Source: Gelatoporia subvermispora B
Lineage: Eukaryota; Basidiomycota; Agaricomycetes; Polyporales; Gelatoporiaceae
Direction: 5' to 3'
Length of the DNA: 64,000 nt
NCBI GenBank assembly: GCA_000320605.2
Contig: KB445796.1
Coordinates: 1,345,124-1,409,123, forward strand
Made by a program: the position numbers and the translations under genes. The first letter of the stretch is position 1. Every line of letters begins with the position of its first letter. Below the pieces are notes generated by a model. The model was not told the DNA's origin and did no database searches. It saw only the letters and a list, made by a program, of their open reading frames with translations. Shown here piece by piece: positions 21,448 through 32,769 of the stretch.

Positions 21448-23344
21448 ATGACCAGGACCTACTCTCTATGCTGTACTTTTCAGCCAAAGCGACGAAAGTC
21501 CCAGCAGGATCCTCATGCAGGCCCTCTGAGCCCGTTACGCCTTCCGTCGCTCACTGGCGGATATGACCTTGCGCCCGGTGCCTCCTTCGCCACATTGCCA
21601 GACGACATTATTCTCCTGATCATAAATTTTCTGTACGTGAAAGATATACTGGGCTTAAGACAGGTGAGCATCGTGAAACTCGAAACGAGTGTGCATTATA
21701 ATATCTAATATGACAATAAATCAGACATCGAGACGCTTCCAATCCCTGACGAAATTGCGATGGGTGTGGCACAGCGCACTCAAACGTCACGTCGTCGACC
21801 AGGGGCTCCCAGTTCCTGCTGCGGCGTCTGATCTGCAGAGTCTTTCTGCGGAACACCTCGAGTCCCGTGTCATACACGCCTTGCGGTTCCACGAGAACTG
21901 GAACGCTGCTCAGCCGAAAGTGCAGCGCTCAATCAAATTCGACACGGACGTGCCGTCCTGCGAAACGGAGCTTGAGGGTGAGGGCGAGGGCGGGTGCGCG
22001 GAAGATGTGCCTCGAATGCCGCGCACGTTGCAAGTGAAGCAGGTGCTATTCCTCCCTGGACGCAATGGCGACTTCGTCTTAACCCTCACGGAGCGCACGA
22101 TCGCGTGCTGGGAGGTCCCTCTGGACGGCTCTGACGCGTACCGGATCGCGGTGTGGGAGAACGCCGTGCCTATCGACCAGATGGTCGTGAACGAGGACCC
22201 CACTCATGAGGCGGTCCTTGCGTTCACAGTAGGGTCGAAAGCAGCGTGAGTGCAGCGTCACTGGCTGGGACGTCGCCGCTTACCCGCACACGCTCGGCTT
22301 GTGCTTGTTATAGCAATGGGATCGCGGAGGTGACCATGCTGAAGTTGGACAAGTTCCACGGCTGCTTTACCGTGCACTCGCGGGCACGCATCCGGCGCGA
22401 ACTCTCAGCTCCGCTCTGGCTGATGCGGGGCGATTACTTGATCGCGGGCGAGGTCTTGATGGTCTTATTCTTCGCAGGTCCTGTCCAGTTTGTGCCTTTG
22501 CTCAATATACACGATATTTCAAACCATGGCGTCGCCGATGTGAGTATCCGAATGGACCGTCAACCATCAGCACTGACCTGTGCGGGGATTCTAGCTAGAC
22601 AACAGGGTCTTGACGGTCAAAGCTATCGGCCGCTTTCTCGTTATCCTACGGGAGCGCGCTATCGAAGTCGTCTACGCCCCCTCTTGGGACGGCAGACGCA
22701 TCCTGAACAATGCCCTCATGGAGCCCGGGGCATACGCCCAGATTGACACCTTTGCCTTTGAAGCCGCCGTCGTAGTCCACCGGGCTCGGTCGACCACCCC
22801 CGAACAGCCGGACTGGCCCGCCGAGACCGTCAGCATCCTCCGACGCTGCCGCGACGACGGGGTACATACAATCGAACAATTCGATTTACTTCCGATGCCC
22901 GCAGTCTTGAAGGCGCAGGCGCAGCTGAAACGACCTTGCGTCTTCCCATCGGAGCATACCTGGATTCAGCATGTTGCCCCCTCCTGTGGTAGTCTCCGCG
23001 CGGGCGCGGGCGGCAAGGGCTTCTGGATGCAGACCGAAAATGTGACCTCTCGGCATTCAATTTACCCTGCGAGGTCCCTAATCGGGTTCGACGTCCAGCG
23101 CGGAAGTGGGCGTGACGGGCATCCCGAGAGTAAGGACGACACGGAGCGTCAGAGCCGTGCTGGCAAGCATTGGGGTCGGAATGAGCTGCGTGTCAGCCAG
23201 AATCCGGTGCATTCGCGCCGTTGCGCGATGGGCGAGATTGTGGAGGGGAAGTATGCCATAACCTCGAGTGATCTGGAGGATTCGGTGGGCCGAATCGCAC
23301 TCGGGGACAGACACGGGTGGGTGGAAATATTGGACTTTGCATGA
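21448..23344 (+). CDS. F-box protein
   Basis: Four exons (21448-21663, 21725-22245, 22314-22539, 22595-23344) give 570 residues. The F-box spans about residues 40-85: FATLPDDIILLIINFLYVKDILGLRQTSRRFQSLTKLRWVW, split by intron 1 after GLRQ. F-box proteins recruit substrates to SCF ubiquitin ligases through Skp1. The rest is beta-rich and propeller-like in feel (VKQVLFLPGRNGDFVLTLTE, IACWEVPLDGSDAYRIAVW, NGIAEVTMLKLD, LDNRVLTVKAIGRFLVIL, VGRIALGDRHGWVEILDF), but no WD signature is clear. Tandem with the Smr gene 295 bp downstream. Substrate unknown; such F-box genes form large families in Agaricomycetes. Confidence 0.8.
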
Positions 23345-23639
23345 TCGTCTGGCTGGTCTGGTTGTTCTTCGAGTTTTGTATCTCGTGTAGTAGTGTAGTG
23401 TATCTGGCGGGGTCAAAGATGCGCTCGTCCCTCTTTGCTCTTTTGTACAGTATATATTCGGTCCTTGGTCGAAGACAATAAGATTGTGGCCAGGAGTAGC
23501 GCCTACGGCCGCCAGCGCCAATTGATCCCGTGTCGACTCGCACGATGGTCTTCGCAGGGCATTACATACTCTGCAACTCTGCTCATCACGGCGATACCCC
23601 TCCTCCTTGCTATCTTTCAGTTGAGCATATGACAGTCAA

Positions 23640-25456
23640 ATGGACCACCTTCTCGCCATAGGCGTCGGCCTCGGTTTGCGTGCAGTGATAGACATCGTGA
23701 GCAACAACAACCAACGGATCAACGGCTCACTAGTCGGGCTATGGGAGGGCGCAGTCCTCCACCACTTTCTCTACAAATTTCCGAGCTCAATTGATCCCTA
23801 TGTCGCTTATGGTTTCCGTCTCCTCGTCGATTTTGCTCTCACCACCAGCTTGACAAGGTTGACTATCGTCGTACTGTGGACAGGCCTCGGTGTCCTCCTC
23901 TCCGATGTCGGATTGGACCTTTCTGAAGACTCGCGCTTCCGGTACATCCGCCGTCGCGTGCGCCGTATCCTGCGCTCGTTCTTGGGCGTATCGACTGGGC
24001 GGACCCCGTCCCGAGTGCAGTTCGTGCACATCCCTGCATCGACGACGACCGCCTCCTCGAATACTACGGCGCGGAGTCCCCCTACGCAGCCGACCCGGTC
24101 GATCCCACAGGCCCGCCCACGACCTCCCCCCACTCCCGTTCCCGTACGTGCGCCCTCGCGCCATGTCCCAGGTTCTTTCACGGACATGTCAGAGACTGAG
24201 ACGGAGGCGTCCCGCGCACCCCAGAATAGCACGTCCTCCGAGCTCGAGTACCTCGCCATGCCCCCCATGCCCTCCCCCGCAGACTCCCCGGACCCACTCG
24301 GGGACGATTCCGGGCTAACCACGCCACTCACCGAGACACCAGACATCATGGTGCACGCGCCCTCACGCGACCACTCCGGGCTGACCACCCCCGTGGGCGG
24401 CTCCCCGGAGCCCGCGCGCACGCGCGGTCTACCACCCGTCACCGTCATCGACGAGCCCGAGGGGCACGACCATGACGGCGAGCGTACGCCCACCCTCGAC
24501 GACGCCGACCTCCCCGAGATCCCCGCCATCCCCATCCCCATGCGCACCTCTCAAATCGACAACGACGGGGCCGATGAGCACCCAGACGACACCGGCCAGG
24601 AGCTTGATGTGCCGCCGCACCTGATCGATCTCGCTGGGCCGACAACGCCAGGCATCGTCCCGCCCGAGCTGGAGATGCCCGACATCCCGGACCAGGTGGA
24701 GCGCGAGGGCGCGGAGGCAGAGCCAGCGGGCGATCCCTCCGCGAGCAACCCGAGCAACCCACCGCCACCGTACGAGCAACCAATCGAGGACGCCGCCGAC
24801 AAGGCGCAGCACGACGACACGCCACCCGGGAGCGTCATCTCGGGCGCTTCACGCAGCGAGATTGTCAAGAAGGCGGATGCTCTGCGGCACGAGGCACAGG
24901 ACAAGGAGAAGGAGCGGGATAGGCTGAAGGCGGAGCTCCAGGATGCCCGGAATCATAAAGAGTTCTGGAAGGCGTTTCGGCTGAAACATGAGTTCGATAT
25001 GGTCGAACGCAACGCGAGACAGTTGCATGAGAAGGCTGCACGTCGCTATTACAAAGGTTTGTGAGAGTTCTACTTGCATTGGGAGTATACTAACGGCAGT
25101 ATCACTTTAGCTCATAACCTCACGCCAGGACCGCATGAAGTTGATGTTCGCGGTCTCAAGTTGCGTGAAGCTGTAGAAAAAGTGGAGGAAGCCTTATATG
25201 ATACCATGATTTCCGGTGCGTTGCAACTGCGCGTTATCACTGGTGGGGGCAACCAGCCCCAAGGGAAGATCAACCGACTTAAGCTGGCCATTACTGGCGC
25301 TATGCAAGAGTACGTGTACATTTTGATCTTTCGTACCCGTTGTTAATATCAATTGCTCTCAGCAATCACATCGACGCTGTAGCTGATTCCACGAATCCTA
25401 CCGTGGTGCTCATCAACCTCCCCTCCAGCCCTCTTGCCGGAGGTTCCGCGGCATGA
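23640..25456 (+). CDS. Membrane-anchored DUF1771-Smr domain protein
   Basis: Three exons (23640-25056, 25111-25309, 25363-25456) give 569 residues. The N-terminal about 90 residues hold two or three hydrophobic segments (LLAIGVGLGLRAVIDIV, YGFRLLVDFALTTSL, LTIVVLWTGLGVLLSDV). A basic stretch (YIRRRVRRILRSF) and about 260 residues of Pro/Ser/Thr/acid-rich linker follow. Then comes DUF1771 (KKADALRHEAQDKEKERDRL... HEKAARRYYKA) and the Smr domain, with HEVDVRGLKLREAVEKVEEAL and the ITGGGNQPQGK loop, ending VVLINLPSSPLAGGSAA. Smr domains bind or cleave nucleic acid; yeast Cue2-type proteins cut mRNA at stalled ribosomes. In the core HxLDLHG motif this protein has HEVDVRG and the TGxG loop reads TGGGN. 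The gene converges on GH92 with a 118-bp gap. Confidence 0.87.
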
Positions 25457-25574
25457 TAGTACTCCGGTCATTGCTTCATATACCACCCCATGTTGTTTGT
25501 ACTCTGATATGTTTGTCCACTGTTGTCTGTCTGTAATCATCTTGTACCGCTATCTACGTGTTATCCTCCCTGCA

Positions 25575-28500
25575 TCACCGCGCCACCGCAAAGCCCCCGG
25601 TCGAGAGTGAGTCGGGGACGGACGCGCCGCAGCTGTTCACAGAATCCTTGTCAGAGGTGACTTCGATGACAACCTCGCCTCCAACTCGGAAGACATCGTA
25701 GAAGTCGATGTGGCACCGCGACGGCTGCACATTCCCGTTCACAGTCACGCTCTTGACGTATGCGGCCGCGCCGTGCGGGATGGTCTTCTGCACGGAACGC
25801 GGGTCGAAGTTCTGCACCGTGACTGTCGTGCTGACATTCAGAAAGCTGTTGTGGATGGTGTACTTGGGCAAGAAAGGTGAAACAACGAGGAACTGCGAGC
25901 TTGACGGGACTAGATGATTACATACAAATGTCAGCTGGATGAGGGCGAACGTGAATGGTAGTCATACCTGGATACATTCCGAGCAGGTGGAACACTAGCC
26001 ACGTTGCCATTGCTGCCTGGTCGTCATTACCCGGAATGCCTGCGGGAGCTGATGCAGGATGTCAGCACCGATGTCCCAAATTGAGCACCTCCTCTAGGAG
26101 CCTTACTGATGTCAAAGCTAGTGAAGACCAGGTTGCGGACCTCGTCAACTGACTTGGTCGGCTGATTGGCATAGTGGTAACCAATTGGTGTCTTTGACCA
26201 AGTTAGCAAAGCACTATTAGAAAGAGGAAACTGCATACTTGGAAAGACGGTTCGTTGCTTGGGTCGAATAAGCCAGCCTTACATTTAACTCAGTACCAAC
26301 ACCAGAAAGTTGCTCAGCCAGCGCAAATACATCGATAAACTCACACTGAAGAAGTGGTCAAGACGGTTAACATATGTCTCCTAGAAGTAGCCTTCAATAC
26401 AGGACACGATGTACTGAGGGAAAACGACCTACGTTGCCTCCCATCAACTGTATCAAATGGGCAGTATCATGAGGAACGAAGCTAGCGACGCGTCAATCCT
26501 TCCGTCGATGAGCAAAGTCTTGAGACGCACAAGCTGTACTCCCACGAAGAGGCCTCATAGAAACCAACTGAGTTGTCATCCTGCAAAGAGCAATCCCGCG
26601 TGGAGTTGTCGAGGGGAGAGCAGTCGATAGGGTCTACGTAGGCAAAGCTCCCGTTCATGAACCGCTTTTGAGAGAAGCCTGCATAACGATATGAGCATGC
26701 TCCATACCACACACGGAAAGCACTCCACCTGTGAAACCATCGCTCTTGACATTGGGGTCGAAGACATTACGATAAAACTGGCCGCTTTCAGTGAGCACAT
26801 CGGTTTCCATGGCTGTACTACCACTTACGAAAGAGCGATTCGTATATGTCTCCACGTCATCTGTCTTATTGAGCAAAAGGGCTACTTGCCGAATAGCGAA
26901 GTCTTCAAAGGCATACTGCAATGTATCTCAATCAGTGTATCGTACGAGATAGCATCGGCGTATGCATACCTCCAGTGTCCTGCTTCCTTCTCGGGTTTGT
27001 CGCCCCGTGCTCATAGTGTCTAAAACAGCGAAGGGTACATATCCAAACTCCCTGTGTCCATGTCAGAGGAGTTTCGTATTGTACTTAAGAATTGCATACT
27101 TGTAGACGTTGACCTGACGGCCCTGTATGTTCCATTCCGGTGGGTTGACTTCCCCATCAGCAATCATGGCAGCGTACAGCTGTTCGAGGTCAATTCCCAA
27201 CTCGGAGGCCTCATTATGGTAGGTCATCGCAAAGTGTCCTACGATGACGTCGCCGCTTGAGCCTATAAAACATTGTCAGGCTTGCCATAGCGAGCTAAAG
27301 ACATACGCATACCTCCTTGCGTCCATCCGGGCAGGTTGTTCGCTCTGCATTCGGGCATCCAGCCGCGCTTGAGATAGCCATCAATGTAGTTATCCACAAT
27401 CTGCGCAAACTCGACTGGAGAATGTAGGCTCATCAAGGGATAAAAGGTGCGGAAAGTGTCCCAGCTATGACCAGAGGGCAAGTATTAATTGAGGCGTGGA
27501 ACCAGGTAGTTCGGTACTCGCACCTGCAGTACAACGAGTCGAAGTAGAAGTGCGTAGTGTTGGCAAACTCCGCTTGTGTCTCATTTGTCGCATTATTCTA
27601 GAACTTCATTGTCAGACTGATTCCAGGGAAACGGAGGAGGCGACCCACGGGAGTCAGGAAGGAGCGATACAGCGACGAGTATAGCATCTCTGTGACGTTC
27701 GGAGCAGTTTGAGCGAAGTCGATCTCCACTTTGCTCAGCTTCTCGTTCCAGAGCGCCTTCGATTGCGCCATGATGTCCTCGAAACTCGAGTCGCCGACTT
27801 CCGTCTCGGCATTTGAGCACGCTTGGTCTACGGACACAAACGAGATGCCGACGCGAATATTGACCTCTTCTGGCTCCCCCTCATAGGAAAAGAGTGCACC
27901 GGACTGGTAGACATCACCGATGAGGTCTATCGAGAGGTTCATGTGTGTCATTCCCAGACCCTTCGCGTCGAGCCCGAAGCTAAACCGTATAGAGAGTCAG
28001 CAGACTGGAAACAGGCCCGAAACCCGAGAGCGACTGACTCATCCGCAGTCCACACACCATACTCTTTCAGCTGCTGATTTCCTCCATCCAGTAGGTCGAA
28101 GCACGCGAAAGCCTGATAGTGGAATTGTCCTGGACCAAAACTAAGAAGTGTGATGAGCTGCGGCCAACCATCCTTATTCGCGACCACCGACCTCGAGCCC
28201 CAGTGCCCACCGATAGTAATTCTACCTTGATCGGGATCTATGTCCAGGGTACCACCAGCGAACGACTCCGGAAGATCATTGGCAAGGTCGAGGACGAAGT
28301 ACGGCGTGCCAGAGCCTTTCGGGAAGGTGAAGCGCTCCAGTCCAGCTCGACGGGTCGACGTAGCTTCCATTTTGATATGATTGTCGAGCGTCTGCGCGAA
28401 GTAGCCCGGGGACGCATCCTGTCTCACAGGTCATCAGCAGACTCACAGATCGTCAGTTTGGTCAATTACATCAGTGTTATTCAGACGAAAGCGCTCGCGG

Positions 28501-29129
28501 GCGTCCAAGGACGTGGTGCAGGTGTCGAAGCCATGTGGACAAAGAAGCGGCATGATTTCGAAATTGCCGTACGTGCCTACGATGTTCGGGTGCGCATTAG
28601 TCCCATTGACGTCCATCAAGCTCGGACATTGTCGCACCCAGAGATGAGCCAGTTCCACTGTCATGCAAGGGGCTCAGACCCCGGATCGTCTGAGTGTTAT
28701 CCGTAACGTATCCTGTGCAATACTTAATCTTCATCGTGCGTAGATACACTATGTTGCATACCAGCGGGCGCATATCCAGTTAGGTCAGTAGAGAATTTAA
28801 CCTAAGACCAAGCATCAGGCGTTGGGGGCATGTAATAGGGAAGGATCTTGCTTCACCATCCCGAATGGAATAGACGCTCCAGGACTAGACATAACTTAGG
28901 GACACTACATGCACATACAACGAACTTCATACCAGACATCCCCAAAGTTATCCGTACCAATGAACACATTGACAAACTGGGTGTAGTCAATGTCACTTCC
29001 ATTTGACTTGGCCGCGGCTTCAATGGCAGCTGATATGCGCTTCTGGACCTCGGGTGACGGTTGGGCACTAATGGAGGAAAGGAGAGACGATGCAGCGAGC
29101 AGCCAAGACAGTCGCTTGAAGGCGGCCAT
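25575..29129 (-). CDS. Secreted GH92 alpha-1,2-mannosidase
   Basis: Multi-exon minus gene from ATG 29129 to TGA 25575. A clear signal peptide opens it (MAAFKRLSWLLAASSLLSSISA), then YTQFVNVFIGTDNFG, the canonical GH92 start. GH92 enzymes are Ca2+-dependent inverting exo-alpha-mannosidases. Family blocks seen: VGTYGNFEIMPLLCPHGFDTC, AGLERFTFPKG, SWDTFRTFYPLMSLHSP, YLKRGWMPECR, VGHFAMTYHNEASELGIDLE, FYEASSWEYS...VPHDTAHLI, and IPGNDDQAAMATWLVFHLLGMYPV with the catalytic acidic pair. The beta-sandwich end runs PKYTIHNSFLNVSTT...VTVNGNVQP. Several NxT/NxS sites fit a secreted glycoprotein. Probably an N-glycan or cell-wall mannan degrader. At least ten short introns; I did not fix every edge in 26040-26500. 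Confidence 0.88.
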
Positions 29130-29616
29130 GGCGAATCTAGGACAGACACCCTTGCAATACGCCGCGCTAGCCAACCGATACTTCTCCGGCCTTTAAGTAC
29201 CCCCCGCACAGAAGGAATCGCCCATGACGGTCGGGCGACATATCAGAAATGCAGCACATGCTACGGATTGAAGATACTCGGTTGTGGAAGGCGCGTGATC
29301 AGAGCTTCGCGTTATTGACATCTATTTATCGACGCTGCCGAGGGGGCGTAGAGCGATGTGCCAGCGAAGCAGAGGCCAGTGGAAGATATATAATGACTAC
29401 TTGTGTCATTATACGGGTCGATATCGGATGTCAGACGAGGAAGAACGGCTTGCACGTCATAAGGGTCCGACGGGCCGTCGGGGTATCGGTCTTCTAACGA
29501 TGTGGTGCAACGCCGCGTGATGCTGAAGGTAGGGGTACATGCATTTTCATCAGAAGAACTGCTTCGCGCAAGAAGGGAGCCGACATCAACTCACGTAAAT
29601 GCATGCTTGGACGCTA
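29130..29616. other. GH92 promoter region
   Basis: This 487-nt stretch lies between the GH92 start and the peptidyl-tRNA hydrolase stop, both minus genes. It holds AT-rich steps (TATATAATGACT near 29385) and no recognisable exon. Confidence 0.4.
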
Positions 29617-30295
29617 TCACTGAGTCTTCGCACCAACATTGGCAATGCGGAAGATTTCGTCGAGCACCTTCTGTAGGCCTTCACCACTAGGGCCCCAGAA
29701 CATGTTCTCTTCACGTGGCACGAACTTCAGTACATAGTCCGCTGGATCGGTCGCGTGATCCCGTCCGATACCGATTCGTAGTCGGTGGAAGTCCTGGTGT
29801 CCTCCCGTAGCGGCGATTACGCTGCGCACACCATTGTGTCCTTGAGCTGACCCTCCTGACTTGTACGAAAGGACTGATGGCTCGTGCTCCAACGAATCGT
29901 GAATAACCACCATGTCTCGATGTGTTCCGACAGTGCCATTGCAGACTTTTATGACACTTTTCCCAGAATTGTTCATAGCAGCCGCTGCAGCAGATTTAGT
30001 GAATGTCAAAGTTGACATGTTAAGAGTGGCTCACATGGAATGAAGAGAGTAAATTTGAGGGGTCCGTCATTCAGTTTCATGACATGTGTGCCTAACAAAC
30101 CCTGCCTGTCACGAACAAGTGTTGTACGCCATTGTGCTGCAAGCGTTCCGATGATTTGCTGTCCGATGCTTTTAACACGCTTTAGCGGTCTTTTTCCTTC
30201 TGGTTCTGGGCGAAAGCATACCTGTGGCGGGTGCGAGGGTGGCTTATATTGCCGAGGCCAACCAGCAGGAGGTGGTGCTTGCGTGAACTAGCCAT
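29617..30295 (-). CDS. PTH1: Peptidyl-tRNA hydrolase, bacterial/mitochondrial Pth1 type
   Basis: Three exons (30222-30295, 30035-30168, 29617-29984) give 191 residues. Pth cleaves peptidyl-tRNA dropped by ribosomes; the fungal copy usually serves mitochondria. All active-site motifs are present: HHLLLVGLGNISHPRTRHSIG (Asn and catalytic His), MNNSGKSV, MVVIHDSLEHE (Asp) and GSAQGHNGVRSV (Asn). DFHRLRIGIGRDHATDPADYVL then KFVPREE follow. There is no obvious targeting sequence; the protein starts MASSRKHHLLLVGLGN. The central region (IIGTLAAQWRTTLVRDRQGLLG) is as expected for the family, so the length is typical. Confidence 0.9.
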
Positions 30296-31061
30296 TGGAC
30301 AACCAGACCCTCAAAAACCGTGACCTATCTGGTCCTTGATCAAAAAAGAATGGCCAAGATGGCAAGGATAAGAGTATGGAAGAGCAATAGAGTCCTGACT
30401 TGGTACCGGAGGAGGAGCGAGCTCGAGTCTTCGTCCGCGCGCTTATGAGCCTGGGAAAATTGGCCAGTATATGCCAAACGCAGCGTACTGTTCAACCTCA
30501 ACTTGAAGTCTTGCATGTCGCAAATTATCTCCTCCTCGTGGCCTCACTATGTTCAGTATGCTTGTCTGAGAATTCATTCTTCTCACATAACGCCATGCTT
30601 TTGTTTCTGTTCTCTCCTTGAGTCTCGCCTCGAGGCTATGTTCGATCTAGGAGCGCGATTTCGGCATCTCATGCTGCAAGTCTCACATCCGAATTCATTT
30701 GCGCCTCTACGTCGACGTCCACTTCAAAATCTCCTGTGTACTCACCAGTGTCGACGCAATTACTCAGAATCTTCGGTGAGGCGTTTTGGAATGACAATCG
30801 TGTCCAGCTTCCAGGGGGCGGTGGCGATTGGCGGGCAGGGTAGATGCACAAACTCTGGAGGGCGATCACTGAACTGCACATGAGGTTGTTCCGCTGCATG
30901 TATACGCGACGTGCACACGAGTTACGAAAATGTAAGTCCATAGGCCCGGAAAGTACGGAAAGTTGTAGTGAGCATTCCGGCAGATTGATCACTGCATCCA
31001 CAACTGTCACTTGGGTACGTTGTGCAACATAAATATATGTCCATACATCTCGCAAAAACCC
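30296..31061. other. Gap between PTH1-like and BTB genes
   Basis: A minus open frame (30669-31055) lies directly downstream of the BTB stop, starts only with TTG and shows no family features. It is most likely 3' UTR. The rest is the peptidyl-tRNA hydrolase promoter. Confidence 0.4.
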
Positions 31062-32082
31062 TCAGAAGTCGATCTGGAGGGGAACCTTAGCAGACACAAG
31101 CATGAGGTCAGGAACATCAACGAAGTGACAGGGGATGACTCACCCGATCCATAGCCTTCTCCACTTCCTCTGCCAATCGGCGGCTCAACTTGCTAAGGCT
31201 GACCAGAGCGCAGGAGCCACACATATTACACTGGCTCGCGATGTGTAGCGTATGCTCCAGCATATACGGATCCAGAGCTGCGCGTCCGCATGGTCTATCC
31301 CTCAGCGCCATAGCTGCCCGGTCCATATAAGCAGTGAACCATTTCGAAGTTGGGAGCTTGACGCCATTTTGCACTCGGAACGTCCGAGATGGAGAACAGG
31401 TCGAACAGATCACAAGGATACTGGCGTCCTCGATCCATCCACATTCTGAACATAGTGCAGCGGCAGTCTCCCCACATCTTTGGCGGTAATTGAATAGTTG
31501 GCAGAATGTGATGGCGGGAATGTGCTTCAAGTCCGGAGGGAATGGGGGCTCCATCGACCACATGGGCTGCGACAGAGACTTTCGAGCGGCCATGAGCCCG
31601 ACATCTCGCAATCCCAATCTGACACCGAGGCTGAATACTCGAAGAGCATCGTGCTCTGCAATGATCGCCAATGTGTTCTTTGCCCGCTTCACGACGATGT
31701 CGATGTCATACTTCGTCCCGACCTCCAACATCCTTTCGGTATCTTCGAATTGCGACAACTCTGGATCCTCCATAGGATAACAGAACCGAAGCATCATATC
31801 CATCGTCCTCCCGTCTTCTGACACGTCGATGATTGGCACGTCGTTCTTGAACGGTGGGTTATCCTCTTCGTATGGTGCGGCAGGTCGAGGAGCAGCGAGT
31901 GAGAACATGTCGTAGAAAACGGTCGACGCTTTGGCTAGAATGACCTTATAGACGCGAAATTCCACCGAGTCGACGCAACGCAATACGAGGTCGGCATCGG
32001 TATCATCGAAGGGGTGCGAGATCACTGTCGCGAGTAGCGGCGAACCTGAGCGTGTCTCGGCATCAAGCCTATTTGTCATCAT
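31062..32082 (-). CDS. BTB/POZ domain protein
   Basis: Two exons (31144-32082, 31062-31085) give 320 residues. The second exon is only 24 nt and replaces a read-through tail by VPLQIDF, the usual ending of this fungal family (EEVEKAMDRVPLQIDF). The BTB fold spans about residues 15-120: HPFDDTDADLVLRCVDSVEFRVYKVILAKASTVFYDMF, VPIIDVSEDGRTMDMMLRFCYP, and MLEVGTKYDIDIVVKRAKNTL. A C-terminal cysteine-bearing region (CSECGWIEDASILVICSTC; SQCNMCGSC) follows. BTB proteins serve as dimeric scaffolds or Cul3 adaptors; this Agaricomycete group is large and uncharacterised. I chose ATG 32082 (MMTNRLDAETRSG); the frame is open a little further upstream without another ATG. Confidence 0.8.
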
Positions 32083-32769
32083 GAAACCTGTTGCGAATCG
32101 TCGTATGGGGTATCGTGAATTATCTTGGGGTAGTGTTCGAGGGAAGGGTGGCTTGAAGAGCGTCACTCAGGTCATAGATACAGAAGAGGGGGGTTGAAAG
32201 TGATTTTGATGAGCAGAGCTTGGCTGCCGTGGATGTAGTCGAGTGGCCGCCACTGCATGATCCACCTGCTATAGGGGGCAACGCGTATGCATGCATGATC
32301 GAAAGCGCTAGACGCTCAACTCGGAACAGGTTCTCTCCCATGACATACACTCCCCGCGCCACTACAACTGCATTCACTGTGCCGACGGCACTGACTTGAG
32401 CACCCACCAAGGGGAGCGTCCTCCCGAGACCGCACTACGTTCTATGAGAAAGTATCAGAGTGTATCAGAACAAGCTTAAATTCGATATTCTGACTCAGCG
32501 TATCGAACTCAGGAAGTCCATGTAGAACCTGAGGAAAGCTCTTCCCAGTTCTGTGTCCTTCATGCTCGCGGAAAGAACCTAGATCGCACATGATGCGGTG
32601 TTCCGCTATACCTCAGTCTGGGAGGAAGCCTTGCCAGAGATGTAGCCACCTGATGCACAGTTTACACGCTCAAAGCTCGTCTCTCACGGAGGCTAATCTT
32701 GTTATCACTATTAGAGGGATAATATGAACCGTCTCTTTCATCGCTCTGGACATTCTTCCTGCTATCTCT
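32083..32769. other. Divergent intergenic region, BTB and MetX-like genes
   Basis: No exon was supported in these 687 nt. A minus open frame at 32120-32410 lacks family features. Confidence 0.4.

Noticed and set aside
23787..24825. Several 115-246-codon minus frames opposite the Smr linker
   Set aside because: Shadows of a low-complexity Pro/Asp-rich coding exon.
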